A stretch of 29,498 bases of DNA from a virus: IMG/VR virus record IMGVR_UViG_3300028197_000104, positions 1-29,498 of that record, one strand, 5' to 3'. Shown piece by piece: positions 14,734 to 22,402 of the stretch. The translations under genes were made by a program, and so were the position numbers. Below the pieces are notes generated by a model. It saw only the letters and a program-made list of their open reading frames with translations, had not been told where the DNA came from and searched no databases. How positions within the stretch are numbered: the first letter of the stretch is position 1; each line of letters opens with the position of its first letter.

Positions 14734-15594
14734 CTAATATTTATAATTAGGATATTTTATGTTTTCTACAATAAAATTTGCAATTTCTCTGTGTCCATCT
14801 TCATTAGGATGATCGTCTTGCCATGAGATTATTAAACCTTTTTTCATCATCTCGGTAAAATTAGCCCCTAAAATATTATCGTGCATAGTATATCCATCAA
14901 CATTTAATAAAGGCCAATCATATTGTTCAACACCTCTTACATATGTACGAAGGGTATTGGTAACTCCTGGCCATCCCATAAAATTTTTTATATGTGGAGT
15001 GTATTGTGTAAGTAAGTCTAATATCTTTCTCAAATCGGGAGATTTACTGCCTCTATACTTCTCTCTACTATCTCTAGGTTTACCTCTCGCAATTTCTCCT
15101 TCAGTAGGTTTCAACCCATGTAACATATTTTCAAATATATCGCCCATTTGAAAATGAAAGTAAGGTATATTATTATTCTCGCATAGATTTTGAAATGCTA
15201 TATATGTTCTTAAAGACTTTCTTACAAAGTGTATTAGATCACCATCTTTGTCAACTCTCGTTGAACGCCAAGGTGACATGGTAAAAGTTGGTTCTTTAAA
15301 TCCAGGACGCCAATGTTCTAAACGACCTTCTTCCCAATCTTTTCTATGTGATTGTGTCCAACCTGCAATTACTAAACCTATTTCGTCATTAGGTATTTGC
15401 ATTATTGCGTCTTGTAAAGATGAATATATAAATGAATTACCAGAACCACCTCTTGCAAGGTTTATAACTTCCATGTTTAATTGTTTGCCTACGTGTTCAG
15501 GCCATTTAGGATAATCAAAATCTTTGTCTGGGTGAGCTGGTGAGTCAAACTCTTTTTCAGTACAACTATCGCCACTTACAATAAGTTTCTTCAT
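14734..15594 (-). CDS. SGNH/GDSL-type hydrolase (286 aa)
   Basis: The N-terminus has the block I nucleophile motif SGDSCT (Ser10), a block II-like glycine segment (NLARGGSGNS), and near the C-terminus a DDHPNEDGH stretch (260-268) that supplies the Asp/His pair of block V. SGNH enzymes are esterases or deacetylases acting on sugars, lipids or peptidoglycan. There is no signal peptide, so it probably works in the cytoplasm or in the virion. Upstream is only AT-rich sequence with an imperfect late box (TATAAATT, 15607-15600) and no ribosome site. It sits between the curli/cyclase island and the membrane-protein block. The substrate is unknown. Confidence 0.7.
   Translation of the reverse strand: MKKLIVSGDSCTEKEFDSPAHPDKDFDYPKWPEHVGKQLNMEVINLARGGSGNSFIYSSLQDAIMQIPNDEIGLVIAGWTQSHRKDWEEGRLEHWRPGFKEPTFTMSPWRSTRVDKDGDLIHFVRKSLRTYIAFQNLCENNNIPYFHFQMGDIFENMLHGLKPTEGEIARGKPRDSREKYRGSKSPDLRKILDLLTQYTPHIKNFMGWPGVTNTLRTYVRGVEQYDWPLLNVDGYTMHDNILGANFTEMMKKGLIISWQDDHPNEDGHREIANFIVENIKYPNYKY
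14738..14745 (-). promoter_or_regulatory. T4-like late promoter for the 54-residue membrane gene
   Basis: Exact TATAAATA on the minus strand, within the last codons of the SGNH hydrolase gene and 25 bases before the ATG at 14712. Confidence 0.5.
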
Positions 15595-15613
15595 AATATA
15601 ATTTATATAAAAT

Positions 15614-15829
15614 TTAATTCAATATTAATTTTGTAATATGTTTATTACCTAGTGAGTCTATTTCTACTTCAGCTGTAGATTTTAAGCATTGATACTTCAC
15701 GGAGCTACCAATGTTCCTTTCAGCTATTCTTTTTCCTTTTAAACATATTGACATAGACTCTTGTATTCTATGTTCCTTAATTTCGTTATTTACAAACATG
15801 AGCAAAGCTACTACTGTTTCTACTATCAT
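15614..15829 (-). CDS. small conserved-type membrane-associated protein (71 aa)
   Basis: A short hydrophobic N-terminus (ETVVALLMFVNNEI) precedes a basic region with Cys29 and Cys48 and a C-terminal strand-rich piece. This pattern (hydrophobic start, IKEHRIQESMS, CLKGKR) is one I associate with a small family widespread in T4-like marine phages, function unknown. Five bases separate it from the upstream coiled-coil gene; only a weak AAAAGA ribosome site is seen. Confidence 0.65.
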   Translation of the reverse strand: MIVETVVALLMFVNNEIKEHRIQESMSICLKGKRIAERNIGSSVKYQCLKSTAEVEIDSLGNKHITKLILN

Positions 15830-15834
15830 TCTTT

Positions 15835-16293
15835 TTAATGTGTACCGTTTCCGTTTTTATACACAATCTCCCTATTAGCATCCTTTAATTCTTCAATATC
15901 TATTAACATCTTTTCTACTTGTTTTTGTAAAAATTCAATGTTAACTTTGTTAGTCATATTCTGCTCAAGGTTGTTTTCTATTTTCTCCACAGACTTATAT
16001 AAGTCCTCTATCAACATGTATTGCTCCGAGTCGGCAGGTAAAGTACCCATCTCTCCTCTTGGCCATTTGATTCTAAATTCTGTATTCTTTTCTAAATCAG
16101 CACCTATTCTTTCTACATGTTGATTTAAATCTTTTTCAGAAAGTGTAGATTTAGTTTCAAGCATTGTGATACGTTCTAACACTCCGAAGTAAGCCCATGC
16201 CCCTACAGCCACAGCAATAACTATGGAAATTAGGTTTTTCATTGGCATTGATATAGCAGTTGATTCTGATATATCTAATCTATTTCTGCTCAT
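15835..16293 (-). CDS. membrane-anchored coiled-coil protein (152 aa)
   Basis: After an 18-residue hydrophilic start there is one membrane helix (about 20-41, ISIVIAVAVGAWAYFGV), then long charged helices and a conserved-looking FRIKWPRGEMGTLPADSEQ segment (about 73-91). It has the architecture of a protein anchored in the inner membrane with a periplasmic coiled coil. The tryptophan/proline segment is typical of a cyanophage/pelagiphage family without a known function. It overlaps the upstream lipoprotein gene by 14 bases, so it belongs to the same late unit. Confidence 0.7.
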   Translation of the reverse strand: MSRNRLDISESTAISMPMKNLISIVIAVAVGAWAYFGVLERITMLETKSTLSEKDLNQHVERIGADLEKNTEFRIKWPRGEMGTLPADSEQYMLIEDLYKSVEKIENNLEQNMTNKVNIEFLQKQVEKMLIDIEELKDANREIVYKNGNGTH

Positions 16294-16663
16294 CTGTATC
16301 TTCTCCTTCGTAATACTCTTTATATTTATCTAGTAAGTCATTTGTGATCTTTAATTGATTACGGATTTGTGCAAAGTTTTTTGCTAGCAGTTCAAAATCT
16401 TTATCTGTAAGACCCCATAGTACAGGATCAATGCCTTGTTCTTCTAGTTTTTTAAACACTTCTTCAGCATTCTTACTAGTAATAATAATCCATCTTAAAT
16501 TCTCTAACTCTAATGGTGTGGGTGTGTTCAGATTGAGTTTTTCTCTCGGAACTTCTTTCTTAAATATCTCTAAAGTTTTTACACCCGAACAACTAGTAAG
16601 GGACGTAAGAAGGATTAGCGATACTAGGACACTCACTATTAATTTCAGACTTCTTTGTAGCAT
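16280..16663 (-). CDS. small lipoprotein, candidate outer-membrane spanin (127 aa)
   Basis: A signal peptide ends in a lipobox LTSC (Cys25), so the mature protein is a lipoprotein of about 100 residues with charged helices and an acidic C-terminus. Its gene starts inside the 3' end of the preceding gene, which encodes an N-terminally anchored coiled-coil protein, a 71-base overlap. That arrangement is what Rz/Rz1-type spanin pairs show; Rz1-like lipoproteins link to the inner-membrane spanin and fuse the membranes at lysis. It is longer and less proline-rich than classic Rz1, so I call it a candidate only. Confidence 0.55.
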   Translation of the reverse strand: MLQRSLKLIVSVLVSLILLTSLTSCSGVKTLEIFKKEVPREKLNLNTPTPLELENLRWIIITSKNAEEVFKKLEEQGIDPVLWGLTDKDFELLAKNFAQIRNQLKITNDLLDKYKEYYEGEDTDEQK

Positions 16664-17060
16664 TCTTTTCTTTTTCTGTTAATGGCGATCCACTTGCGAT
16701 TTCTATACATCTCGTAGCAAGTGCTGACGCACCGTTTGTAATTCTTTCAATAGATTTTGTTTTAGCAATTGCAAGTTTGCCTACATCTCTATTCTTTTTG
16801 TTAAATCTTTTATCTAAATCTTCTAGGTCTTTCTTTAGTAAACCTACTAACTCGTTCATCTTCTTGTTAGCGTTTAGTATTTCTTCAAAATCTTTTTTCT
16901 GACTAGTGATTAGTTCTTGTTGATCAGCGACTGCTGACTCTAATTTGATTTGATTTGCTTTTAATATAGCATTATCTGATCTTAACTTCATCACGTAAAT
17001 GCCAGCGCCGATAACGGCGCTAGCAAGGATTCCAATTAAAAATAATCTAATTCCTAACAT
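16593..17060 (-). CDS. candidate inner-membrane spanin (Rz-like, 155 aa)
   Basis: The protein has one N-terminal membrane helix (about 4-24), then a long coiled coil (about 30-110) rich in Lys, Glu and Gln, and a C-terminal tail with two Cys. This is the i-spanin plan: anchored in the inner membrane and reaching across the periplasm. I chose ATG at 17060, three bases past the upstream stop; earlier in-frame starts (17123, 17090) would put hydrophilic residues before the helix and overlap the upstream gene. The lipoprotein gene nested in its end supports a spanin pair. Confidence 0.6.
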   Translation of the reverse strand: MLGIRLFLIGILASAVIGAGIYVMKLRSDNAILKANQIKLESAVADQQELITSQKKDFEEILNANKKMNELVGLLKKDLEDLDKRFNKKNRDVGKLAIAKTKSIERITNGASALATRCIEIASGSPLTEKEKNATKKSEINSECPSIANPSYVPY

Positions 17061-17062
17061 GA

Positions 17063-17236
17063 TTAAATAGTGTCTACCTCTTTGTGCCATATTGACCATG
17101 CACCCCAAGCGATAGCTGCCCATGCAGCTAACTTAACAAAAGGTCCACCTAGTATTATTAATACACCGAGTGCGATTAAACTTGCACCTGACCATGATGA
17201 CATTTCTTTAACTCTATTTTTTAACCAATTAAACAT
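17063..17236 (-). CDS. small holin-like membrane protein (57 aa)
   Basis: MFNWLKNRVKEMSSW is followed by two hydrophobic segments (about 18-31 and 36-47) separated by a Gly-Gly-Pro turn, then a short charged end. The ATG at 17236 has a perfect AAGGAG site. The size, two short helices and position directly before the candidate spanin pair suit a holin or holin-like protein that permeabilises the inner membrane, but no endolysin is seen in this window and the call rests on architecture only. The stop is followed two bases later by the next ATG, so the genes are coupled. Confidence 0.6.
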   Translation of the reverse strand: MFNWLKNRVKEMSSWSGASLIALGVLIILGGPFVKLAAWAAIAWGAWSIWHKEVDTI

Positions 17237-17249
17237 AAGATTCTCCTTA

Positions 17250-17831
17250 TTATTTGATTTTTGCGTTTCTTTTTCTATGACCATTCCAGGCAACAAAGCC
17301 ACCTAGTCTTAACGACCAGTATGCTAAATAGTTCATAAAATAGAAACCGTTAACTTCAATATTAATATCTCTAAAGATTTGATCTGCTTTCTTTTGATCT
17401 ACTAATAGAAGTTGGCCTTTCTTGTCTGCTGGTTTACAAGCAGAGTATTTGTACATATAATCATGTACAAGACCACCAATTAGTAACACGCCAACTGGTG
17501 AGAAAAAGGTTCTTAAAAATTTAGGTATACTTGCACCATCAAATGTAAATCCTTTTGGGATTACGTATTCAGTACCATTCAATGTATATTTAAAGTCTTT
17601 AATTATAACCCAATTTCTAGTGCCTAACAACCACATGATGATACCTTTCCAAAAACCTTTTGTTTTTGTAAGAATAGGTATAGGTTGTAGGTGTGGTAAT
17701 TCTATATAAGAAAATTTGAGATTACTAGTTTTTCTTTTATCTAGCATGTTTATAGCAAATCCTATTATAACAAATAAGATTAGTAGTGACCATTGCCAAA
17801 ACTTCATTGCTAATGCGATTAATAGTTCCAT
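17250..17831 (-). CDS. membrane-anchored DUF1353-family phage protein (193 aa)
   Basis: An N-terminal membrane helix (about 8-30) precedes a domain (about 75-185) containing the hallmark phrase IPKGFTFDGASIPKFLRTFFSP and GLVHDYMYKY, typical of DUF1353 proteins found in many tailed phages. The biochemical role of that family is unknown to me; the conserved Asp and His-Asp-Tyr residues suggest an active or metal site. It starts on the stop of the preceding gene (TAATG) and lies just before the holin-like gene, so it may act at the envelope. Confidence 0.75.
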   Translation of the reverse strand: MELLIALAMKFWQWSLLILFVIIGFAINMLDKRKTSNLKFSYIELPHLQPIPILTKTKGFWKGIIMWLLGTRNWVIIKDFKYTLNGTEYVIPKGFTFDGASIPKFLRTFFSPVGVLLIGGLVHDYMYKYSACKPADKKGQLLLVDQKKADQIFRDINIEVNGFYFMNYLAYWSLRLGGFVAWNGHRKRNAKIK

Positions 17832-18046
17832 TATTTCTTCTCTTTCTTTTTACTTGCTGTGACCATAGGTTTAATTGTTCCTAATCCTGGTCCTTTCGCT
17901 GTTGCTGTTAATTGAGGCATTGTTGCAGTATATCTTCTATCTGGAGAAAATTGAGCACCACCTAATGATGACATAGGTTTTAATGTGTCAACAGGTCCTA
18001 TAGCGAACCCTCTCATATACTCTCTTAATTCTTTATAAGTTTTCAT
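17831..18046 (-). CDS. small protein with capsid-targeting-like N-terminus (71 aa)
   Basis: It begins MKTYKELREYMRG, close to the T4 internal-protein leader MKTYQEFIAEA, although the residue after the expected cut (LRE|Y) is not the usual Ala or Gly. The rest is Gly/Ser/Pro-rich and ends in a Lys-rich tail (ASKKKEKK), like a small DNA-bound or core protein. It overlaps its neighbours by one and four bases within a chain of similar genes. A packaged internal protein is the likeliest reading; function unknown. Confidence 0.6.
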   Translation of the reverse strand: MKTYKELREYMRGFAIGPVDTLKPMSSLGGAQFSPDRRYTATMPQLTATAKGPGLGTIKPMVTASKKKEKK

Positions 18047-18846
18047 ACGTATTTTGATAGCAATTCTGAAGCAACTGTATTTCTAAACTCTTCCGATACT
18101 GTAGAATTAATCTGACCATCTACTACATATCTAAATGCTGTCATGCCAAATTCTTCAGAATACGTGCCTTTTTGTTTTTTTGATTTGATATTGTTTACTA
18201 TAGGTTTAATTTGATTGTTTTCTATATCTTGGTTAGATTCAATCTTATTAATTAAATTTTCTAGTTCAACTTTATCGTAGTCTTCACGTCTTAATAGACT
18301 TGTTAAATCTTTCTTTTTTTTCTTTACATGTACACCAGGTTCTGCGTCTGGTGGCATTGCAAGATTTGATCCATCTCCTACAGCATTTGTAGGTGCGTCT
18401 TCTTCTATTGCTTTATCTATTGCTTTATCTACAGAAGCTGCAATATTTGTTTTACTCTTATAGTTTTGATATTCTTTATCTAACTTGTCTTTTCTTTTGA
18501 CAAGCATATCTCTACCCACTACAGCATATCTTTTTGGGTCAGTTTGAATATCTTGTAATTCTTTTTTCTTTGCTTTATAATCGTCATCTGAGGTAACGCT
18601 TTCTCTAACAGGCATGCCTTTTTTAACCATACGTGATAACGCAAGACCTGATATAAAAGGTATCTTCTTTTTTCTTAAAGCGTCTAGCGCTCTATCAGGT
18701 ATTCTGTCAAATATTTTTCTTAATTTATTTGCCTGATCTATTGAGATTGTTTTATCTTTTAGTCCTGCATATTGTCTTGCCAACATGTCTATTTGACTAT
18801 CAGAAAATTCTCTTATAATTGATCTTACTTCTTTAAAAGTTTTCAT
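18043..18846 (-). CDS. conserved virion-type protein, capsid-targeting-like start (267 aa)
   Basis: It starts MKTFKEVRSIIRE, again like the T4 capsid-targeting sequence. The body is mostly helical and Lys-rich: a helix-turn region with RIPDRALDALRKKKIPFISGLALSRMV (in part, residues about 49-75), a charged linker with a Lys5 run near 176-180, and a C-terminal globular piece. I associate this family with T4-like marine phage structural blocks. Probably a head-internal or core-associated protein. It starts on the stop of the previous gene (TAATG). Confidence 0.6.
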   Translation of the reverse strand: MKTFKEVRSIIREFSDSQIDMLARQYAGLKDKTISIDQANKLRKIFDRIPDRALDALRKKKIPFISGLALSRMVKKGMPVRESVTSDDDYKAKKKELQDIQTDPKRYAVVGRDMLVKRKDKLDKEYQNYKSKTNIAASVDKAIDKAIEEDAPTNAVGDGSNLAMPPDAEPGVHVKKKKKDLTSLLRREDYDKVELENLINKIESNQDIENNQIKPIVNNIKSKKQKGTYSEEFGMTAFRYVVDGQINSTVSEEFRNTVASELLSKYV

Positions 18847-19436
18847 TAAAATTTTATTCTCTCTATATTGTCCTCTGATACTATAATTTGTTTTTTAGTA
18901 TCTTCATTTATAACATGATACAGATTTACACCAAATAGATTATCAAAAGGTTTCTGATTTTCAGTTGTATATACTACATCACCTACATCAGCAGTTTGAG
19001 CACCTTCTAAATCTTCTAATTTATCTATCATTAAAAATCTACCACCTGGTAGAAAGTCAAAACCTACAGACTCTTTTAAATCGTCATCAAAAGCAATCAA
19101 GTCGTTTTCAATAAGATGTTTGTATAAACCTCGTTCTAGTTCTACAGCGTTTACATCTTTGTTTTCTTTTATTAATAGAGCCAAAGCAGTTGCGTATGAA
19201 GCAAACTTTGTTTTACCACCTGGTAATAACCCTAATAATCTTTTTAAATTAAAGACAAATCTATGTAGTATTGTATAAGAATCTTTTTCTTTTGCTGATT
19301 TCAAAGTTTTAGCTTTTCTTAATACTTTACCGTTATCGTCTATAATACCTAACTTATAAGCGTCATGTTGTTTCCATGGTGTAACTAACATTTTAATCAC
19401 TCTATAAGTTATTAATAAATCTATTGCTCTTCCCAT
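18846..19436 (-). CDS. conserved T4-like marine phage protein (196 aa)
   Basis: A soluble mixed helix/strand protein with no signal peptide. Recognisable stretches are TPWKQHDAYKLGIIDDNGKV (near the start), SYTILHRFVFNLKRLL, and KFASYATALALL; this combination is one I have in mind from cyanophage and pelagiphage genomes without an assigned role. One-base overlaps (TAATG) on both sides place it in the structural operon, so a tail, head-core or assembly function is likely but unproven. Confidence 0.6.
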   Translation of the reverse strand: MGRAIDLLITYRVIKMLVTPWKQHDAYKLGIIDDNGKVLRKAKTLKSAKEKDSYTILHRFVFNLKRLLGLLPGGKTKFASYATALALLIKENKDVNAVELERGLYKHLIENDLIAFDDDLKESVGFDFLPGGRFLMIDKLEDLEGAQTADVGDVVYTTENQKPFDNLFGVNLYHVINEDTKKQIIVSEDNIERIKF

Positions 19437-19798
19437 TATAATCCCTCTAAACTTGCTAACAAAGTTTTGTTTATTTTGATATTAGGCAGTTCATCTGGCG
19501 TTGTTATATTTAAATACTGTAAGAAAGTTTTTAGTACTGACCAATACTCTCTTTCAATCTTAAATAATAATAATGTAGCCGCTGCCTCATTACCAAAAAC
19601 ATTTGTTAATACTATAATATGATTTAATACTAATCTTGTTTTCAGTTCGCCTGTGGTTTTATATTTACGAAATAGACGTTTAAGATATTTAAATCTTTTC
19701 ACGTCTTCATAAAACTCCTGTTCCGTATCTAAATTAGGAACATTGTAGTTTTTTATAGCGTAAAATAACCAATTTTTCTTTGTTATCTTATCAAACAT
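19436..19798 (-). CDS. conserved small phage protein (120 aa), possibly DUF7207-like
   Basis: A helical, aromatic-rich protein with YDVKRFKYLKRLFRKY-like and LNHIIVLTNVFGNEAAATLLLFKIE segments (roughly residues 30-85). It resembles a short protein conserved next to structural genes in T4-like marine phages that I recall as DUF7207; I am not certain of that number. It is soluble, with no catalytic motif. It starts on the stop of the upstream gene (TAATG), so it is part of the same late operon. Confidence 0.6.
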   Translation of the reverse strand: MFDKITKKNWLFYAIKNYNVPNLDTEQEFYEDVKRFKYLKRLFRKYKTTGELKTRLVLNHIIVLTNVFGNEAAATLLLFKIEREYWSVLKTFLQYLNITTPDELPNIKINKTLLASLEGL

Positions 19799-20229
19799 TA
19801 GCCAAGCTCTGCATAAACTTTAACAGCGCCGTTTTGTAATGTTTCGTAACTACCTTTTAGTTTTAACTCTTTGCCAACTTTATGACTAATTCCATCATCA
19901 TTTATGTCAGAGCCGTCAGTATCTTTACCGAAACGACCACCATTAAATACTAAAGCACTTTCAAAAGTTCCCTTTTTATCATTAATTGTTATTGAGTCTT
20001 TTAACTGAACACCAATTGTTCTTAATCTAGTTTCTAATTGAGATAGAGCAGCCTCAGGCTGTATATACTCTTTATCAGCAATAGATCCAACAAAAGCATT
20101 CACTCTTTGTAAGATTGCAGGTTCATGTATATTGTGAGCACCCATTGATCCATCTTCTACTGAAGATTGATGAGGTGTTCCAACGCCCATAGTTCCGCCT
20201 TCTATTATGTGTTGTTTAAATGTTTTCAT
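19798..20229 (-). CDS. virion-type protein with capsid-targeting leader (143 aa)
   Basis: The N-terminus MKTFKQHIIE|GG fits the T4 prohead-protease rule ([L/I]-x-Glu followed by Ala/Gly) at the same position (10/11) as T4 internal proteins. After the predicted cut comes a GTMGVGTPHQ region and a helical then beta-rich domain ending KVYAELG. Proteins with this GGTMGVG start are, in my memory, conserved in cyanomyophage structural regions. I infer a packaged or head-associated protein trimmed during maturation. It overlaps the previous gene by four bases. Confidence 0.65.
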   Translation of the reverse strand: MKTFKQHIIEGGTMGVGTPHQSSVEDGSMGAHNIHEPAILQRVNAFVGSIADKEYIQPEAALSQLETRLRTIGVQLKDSITINDKKGTFESALVFNGGRFGKDTDGSDINDDGISHKVGKELKLKGSYETLQNGAVKVYAELG

Positions 20230-20411
20230 TTTTTTCCTCGTTTAACTTCGTCTTTTAATTTTTTAAAAGATTTACCTCCGTAGAGGTCTTCTTCTACATC
20301 TTTTACTTCATTCTCTTTTAGTTTTAAACTATTTGTTAGTTTATCAAACTGACTTTCATTTGGTGTATTGTCTGCCAGTTGTTCTAAAAAACCATCCCTA
20401 TCTTGTTTCAT
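20226..20411 (-). CDS. small charged protein (61 aa)
   Basis: A hydrophilic, helical 61-residue protein with alternating acidic and basic runs and a Lys-rich end (KRGKK). Four-base overlaps (ATGA type) connect it to the genes before and after, which strongly supports translation. No family recognised. It could be a small core or chaperone protein of virion assembly. Confidence 0.55.
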   Translation of the reverse strand: MKQDRDGFLEQLADNTPNESQFDKLTNSLKLKENEVKDVEEDLYGGKSFKKLKDEVKRGKK

Positions 20412-20689
20412 TTGTTTTTCTCATTTAACAATTGAGCCTCCTCTTTAGGTTTAATATCTAATCCGCCTTTATCTACAGGTTCTTTAGCATGTGTGCCATC
20501 GTCTTTCCCATATTCAGCGTCAAACTTAATTAACTTTTCAACCTGTTGAAGAGCACCATGTACAGCATTCAAATTATTTTTCATCTGTGCAACTTCTTGT
20601 TCAATTGTTGTTATCTTGCTATTCATATCATTAAAAGATTTTTGTAATACAAATCTCTCTTTCATTAACGTTTGTGTAGTAATACCCAT
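20408..20689 (-). CDS. coiled-coil protein (93 aa)
   Basis: Residues about 8-60 form a continuous heptad-type helix (LQKSFNDMNSKITTIEQEVAQ, in part), followed by a charged, Lys/Glu-rich tail. It has GAGGAT before ATG 20689 and is the first gene in a run of overlapping genes down to 17063. The function is unknown; short coiled coils of this type are common scaffolding or tail-assembly accessories. Confidence 0.6.
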   Translation of the reverse strand: MGITTQTLMKERFVLQKSFNDMNSKITTIEQEVAQMKNNLNAVHGALQQVEKLIKFDAEYGKDDGTHAKEPVDKGGLDIKPKEEAQLLNEKNK

Positions 20690-20708
20690 AATAATCCTCT
20701 ATAATATA

Positions 20709-21167
20709 TTAAGCAACAACGTATCCGTTACCAGCGATAACGTTCCATTTTGCATTTTTAAATAATAATGTAATTGTTTCACCTTCAGCATTTAAAGTAA
20801 TTGTTGCGCCACCACGTAAGTTAGTAGGTGTAACTACAATGTTATTAGTTCCTGATGTTGAAATATTGATAATTGTTTTAACTTGACCGTCAGCACCATC
20901 TGCTAATGAAATAGCACCAGTTGCTGCTGTTGCGTTTACTTCAGTCACAGCAGTTGTTACATTTGCAACCTGCGATGAAGCGTCAGCAGTTATTGTTTGT
21001 GAAGTTTGTGCTAAACCTAACCAAGAAGGTATATTGTTAAACACATTCTCTGCTGATATTTTTTTATTGATTGGTGTACCTGACGGATCGTCAACTACAT
21101 GGAACAAGTCAGCCGTAGCCAACGAGTCACCTAAATCGGTCAATGCCGTTATCTTTTTGTCTGCCAT
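20709..21167 (-). CDS. virion structural protein, marine-phage type (152 aa)
   Basis: The start MADKKITALTDLGDSLATADLFHVVDDPSG is a recurring N-terminus of structural proteins in T4-like marine phages (first 18 residues are most typical), and KKISAENVFNN follows. The C-terminal two thirds are Thr/Asn/Gly-rich beta strands without Cys, as in fibre, neck or decoration proteins. It is preceded by a 111-base leader with several hairpins and a good AGGAG site. A surface or tail-fibre-associated role is inferred; the exact part of the particle is not clear. Confidence 0.65.
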   Translation of the reverse strand: MADKKITALTDLGDSLATADLFHVVDDPSGTPINKKISAENVFNNIPSWLGLAQTSQTITADASSQVANVTTAVTEVNATAATGAISLADGADGQVKTIINISTSGTNNIVVTPTNLRGGATITLNAEGETITLLFKNAKWNVIAGNGYVVA

Positions 21168-21278
21168 TTTTTTCTCCTGTTAACCCTTTCGGGAATGCTA
21201 CTCTAGGTATTTGCCTAGATCAATTTGTTCATATAGTATATATAAGGGCACTTTGAGCACCCTTATATGATTTTGTTA
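21168..21278 (-). promoter_or_regulatory. 111-base leader with three hairpins
   Basis: Reading the minus strand after the stop at 21279 there is a perfect 9-bp stem (ATATAAGGG/CCCTTATAT, 21268-21240, 11-base loop), then CTAGG/CCTAG (21218-21203), then CCC-GAAA-GGG (21193-21184), then AGGAG and the ATG at 21167. The first hairpin may end the upstream message although it lacks a T-run; the others would sit in the 5' part of the downstream message. No exact TATAAATA is seen; AT-rich sequence at about 21230-21245 might serve. Confidence 0.5.
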
Positions 21279-21857
21279 TTATGCTTTAACTGTAATAGTT
21301 CCAGCCGCTGTACCAATACTAGCTGCACTTGTGATAGTAGAGTTAGTAGTTGTACCTTTATCCTTAACAGTACCACCGTCAAGGTTCATAGCATTAGCAC
21401 CAATGCTTAAAACATCATTTGCTGCTGTTGCTGCTGAAGCTGCGCTTACTACTGAAGTAAAGACTAGTTCGTTTGATCCTGTACCACTAGCATATTGCAA
21501 GTTGTATGGTCCACGACCTGAGCCTGAACCTGCGTTGTTGTTTTGTACAGCCACATAAGGTGTACTAGTAACATCAACCGCTTCGTTAAATCTTACTCTA
21601 ACAGACAAGTTGTATCCTGCTGATACGTCTGCTTGTGCTGAAGTTGTAATCCATTCAATTTCTGTAATATTTGCTGAACCCATATTTGTAGCTAATCCAC
21701 CGATTGCTACTAATACTTCGGGTGTTGCACTTGCATTGTCATTGCCTGACAATACTGAGCCTGCTTCTCTTACCCAACCTGAAGCGTTTGCAAAAACTTC
21801 TTTTTTTTCAGCTGTTGTAAGATTTTTAGGCTTTATATCGTTTCCCCATAAAGACAT
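21279..21857 (-). CDS. virion protein with Ig-like beta-sandwich (192 aa)
   Basis: It starts MSLWGNDIKPKNLTTAEK, a start (M-x-LWG-N-D) typical of virion proteins in T4-like marine phages. Residues about 65-190 are Ala/Ser/Thr/Asn-rich strands with the phrases VRVRFNEAVDVTSTPYVAVQ and NELVFTSVV, resembling an Ig/cadherin-like repeat. Such domains decorate heads, necks and fibres and bind weakly to cell surfaces. It has a strong AAGGAG site and an exact TATAAATA late box 39 bases upstream, so it should be strongly expressed late. I infer a structural role. Confidence 0.7.
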   Translation of the reverse strand: MSLWGNDIKPKNLTTAEKKEVFANASGWVREAGSVLSGNDNASATPEVLVAIGGLATNMGSANITEIEWITTSAQADVSAGYNLSVRVRFNEAVDVTSTPYVAVQNNNAGSGSGRGPYNLQYASGTGSNELVFTSVVSAASAATAANDVLSIGANAMNLDGGTVKDKGTTTNSTITSAASIGTAAGTITVKA

Positions 21858-21896
21858 ATATCTCTCCTTAAATTAATTATTGTTATATAACTATAC

Positions 21897-21904
21897 TATT
21901 TATA
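21897..21904 (-). promoter_or_regulatory. T4-like late promoter for the Ig-like virion gene
   Basis: Exact TATAAATA on the minus strand in the 50-base gap between the HAD phosphatase stop (21908) and the ATG at 21857. Position and spacing match the other late boxes in the window. Confidence 0.65.
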
Positions 21905-21907
21905 AGA

Positions 21908-22402
21908 TTAAAAGCCTAGTCTTTTGAGTTGGGCGATAGTTTTTGATGTGTTTGTGTGATGTATGCCAGTACCCCCAGCATTAATAAATTCTCTTATGTT
22001 CTTCTCGTAATCGTCAATAAGAATAGACGGATTACCTTTTTTAGCAAAGAGTTTCTTTTCTTTTCTTCTTACAAGATTTATCTTTGATTTGTTAGATATA
22101 CCTGCATTTTTTCTTAACCATTGTGTCTTACCAGATATACAGTTAGGGTCATAAGACTCTTCTACGTATGCTGATAGTATATGAGGATCAAATTTTGATA
22201 TGTAAGACCATAGTTGTCTGCCACCAGACATCCAAGGTAGTGTTGACCAAAAGTCTTTTTTCTTTTTGATATGCGACCACTTCTCTCTACTTGATGGTAT
22301 GTTCATCCATTTTTGTATTGACATACCTGTAGTTTTCTGAGCACCTGTTTTAAAGTCTGCTAGAACGCCATCCATGTCGCAATATATGATAGGTTTACTC
22401 AT
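21908..22402 (-). CDS. HAD-family 5'(3')-deoxyribonucleotidase-like phosphatase
   Basis: The first strand carries DMDGVLAD (Asp9, Asp11), the nucleophile and acid/base pair of HAD phosphatases, and near the C-terminus ILIDDYEKNI gives the metal-binding Asp pair; RRKEKKLF provides the conserved Lys. The length (164) and the short cap fit the NT5C-like deoxyribonucleotidases found in phages, which dephosphorylate dNMPs and adjust nucleotide pools. There is no signal peptide. It has its own sigma-70-like promoter and an AAGGA site, unlike its late-promoter neighbours, so it may be made early. Confidence 0.8.
   Translation of the reverse strand: MSKPIIYCDMDGVLADFKTGAQKTTGMSIQKWMNIPSSREKWSHIKKKKDFWSTLPWMSGGRQLWSYISKFDPHILSAYVEESYDPNCISGKTQWLRKNAGISNKSKINLVRRKEKKLFAKKGNPSILIDDYEKNIREFINAGGTGIHHTNTSKTIAQLKRLGF

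Noticed and set aside
21610-21876. Plus-strand frame opposite the Ig-like virion gene
   Set aside because: Covered by a better supported minus-strand gene with ribosome site and late promoter.
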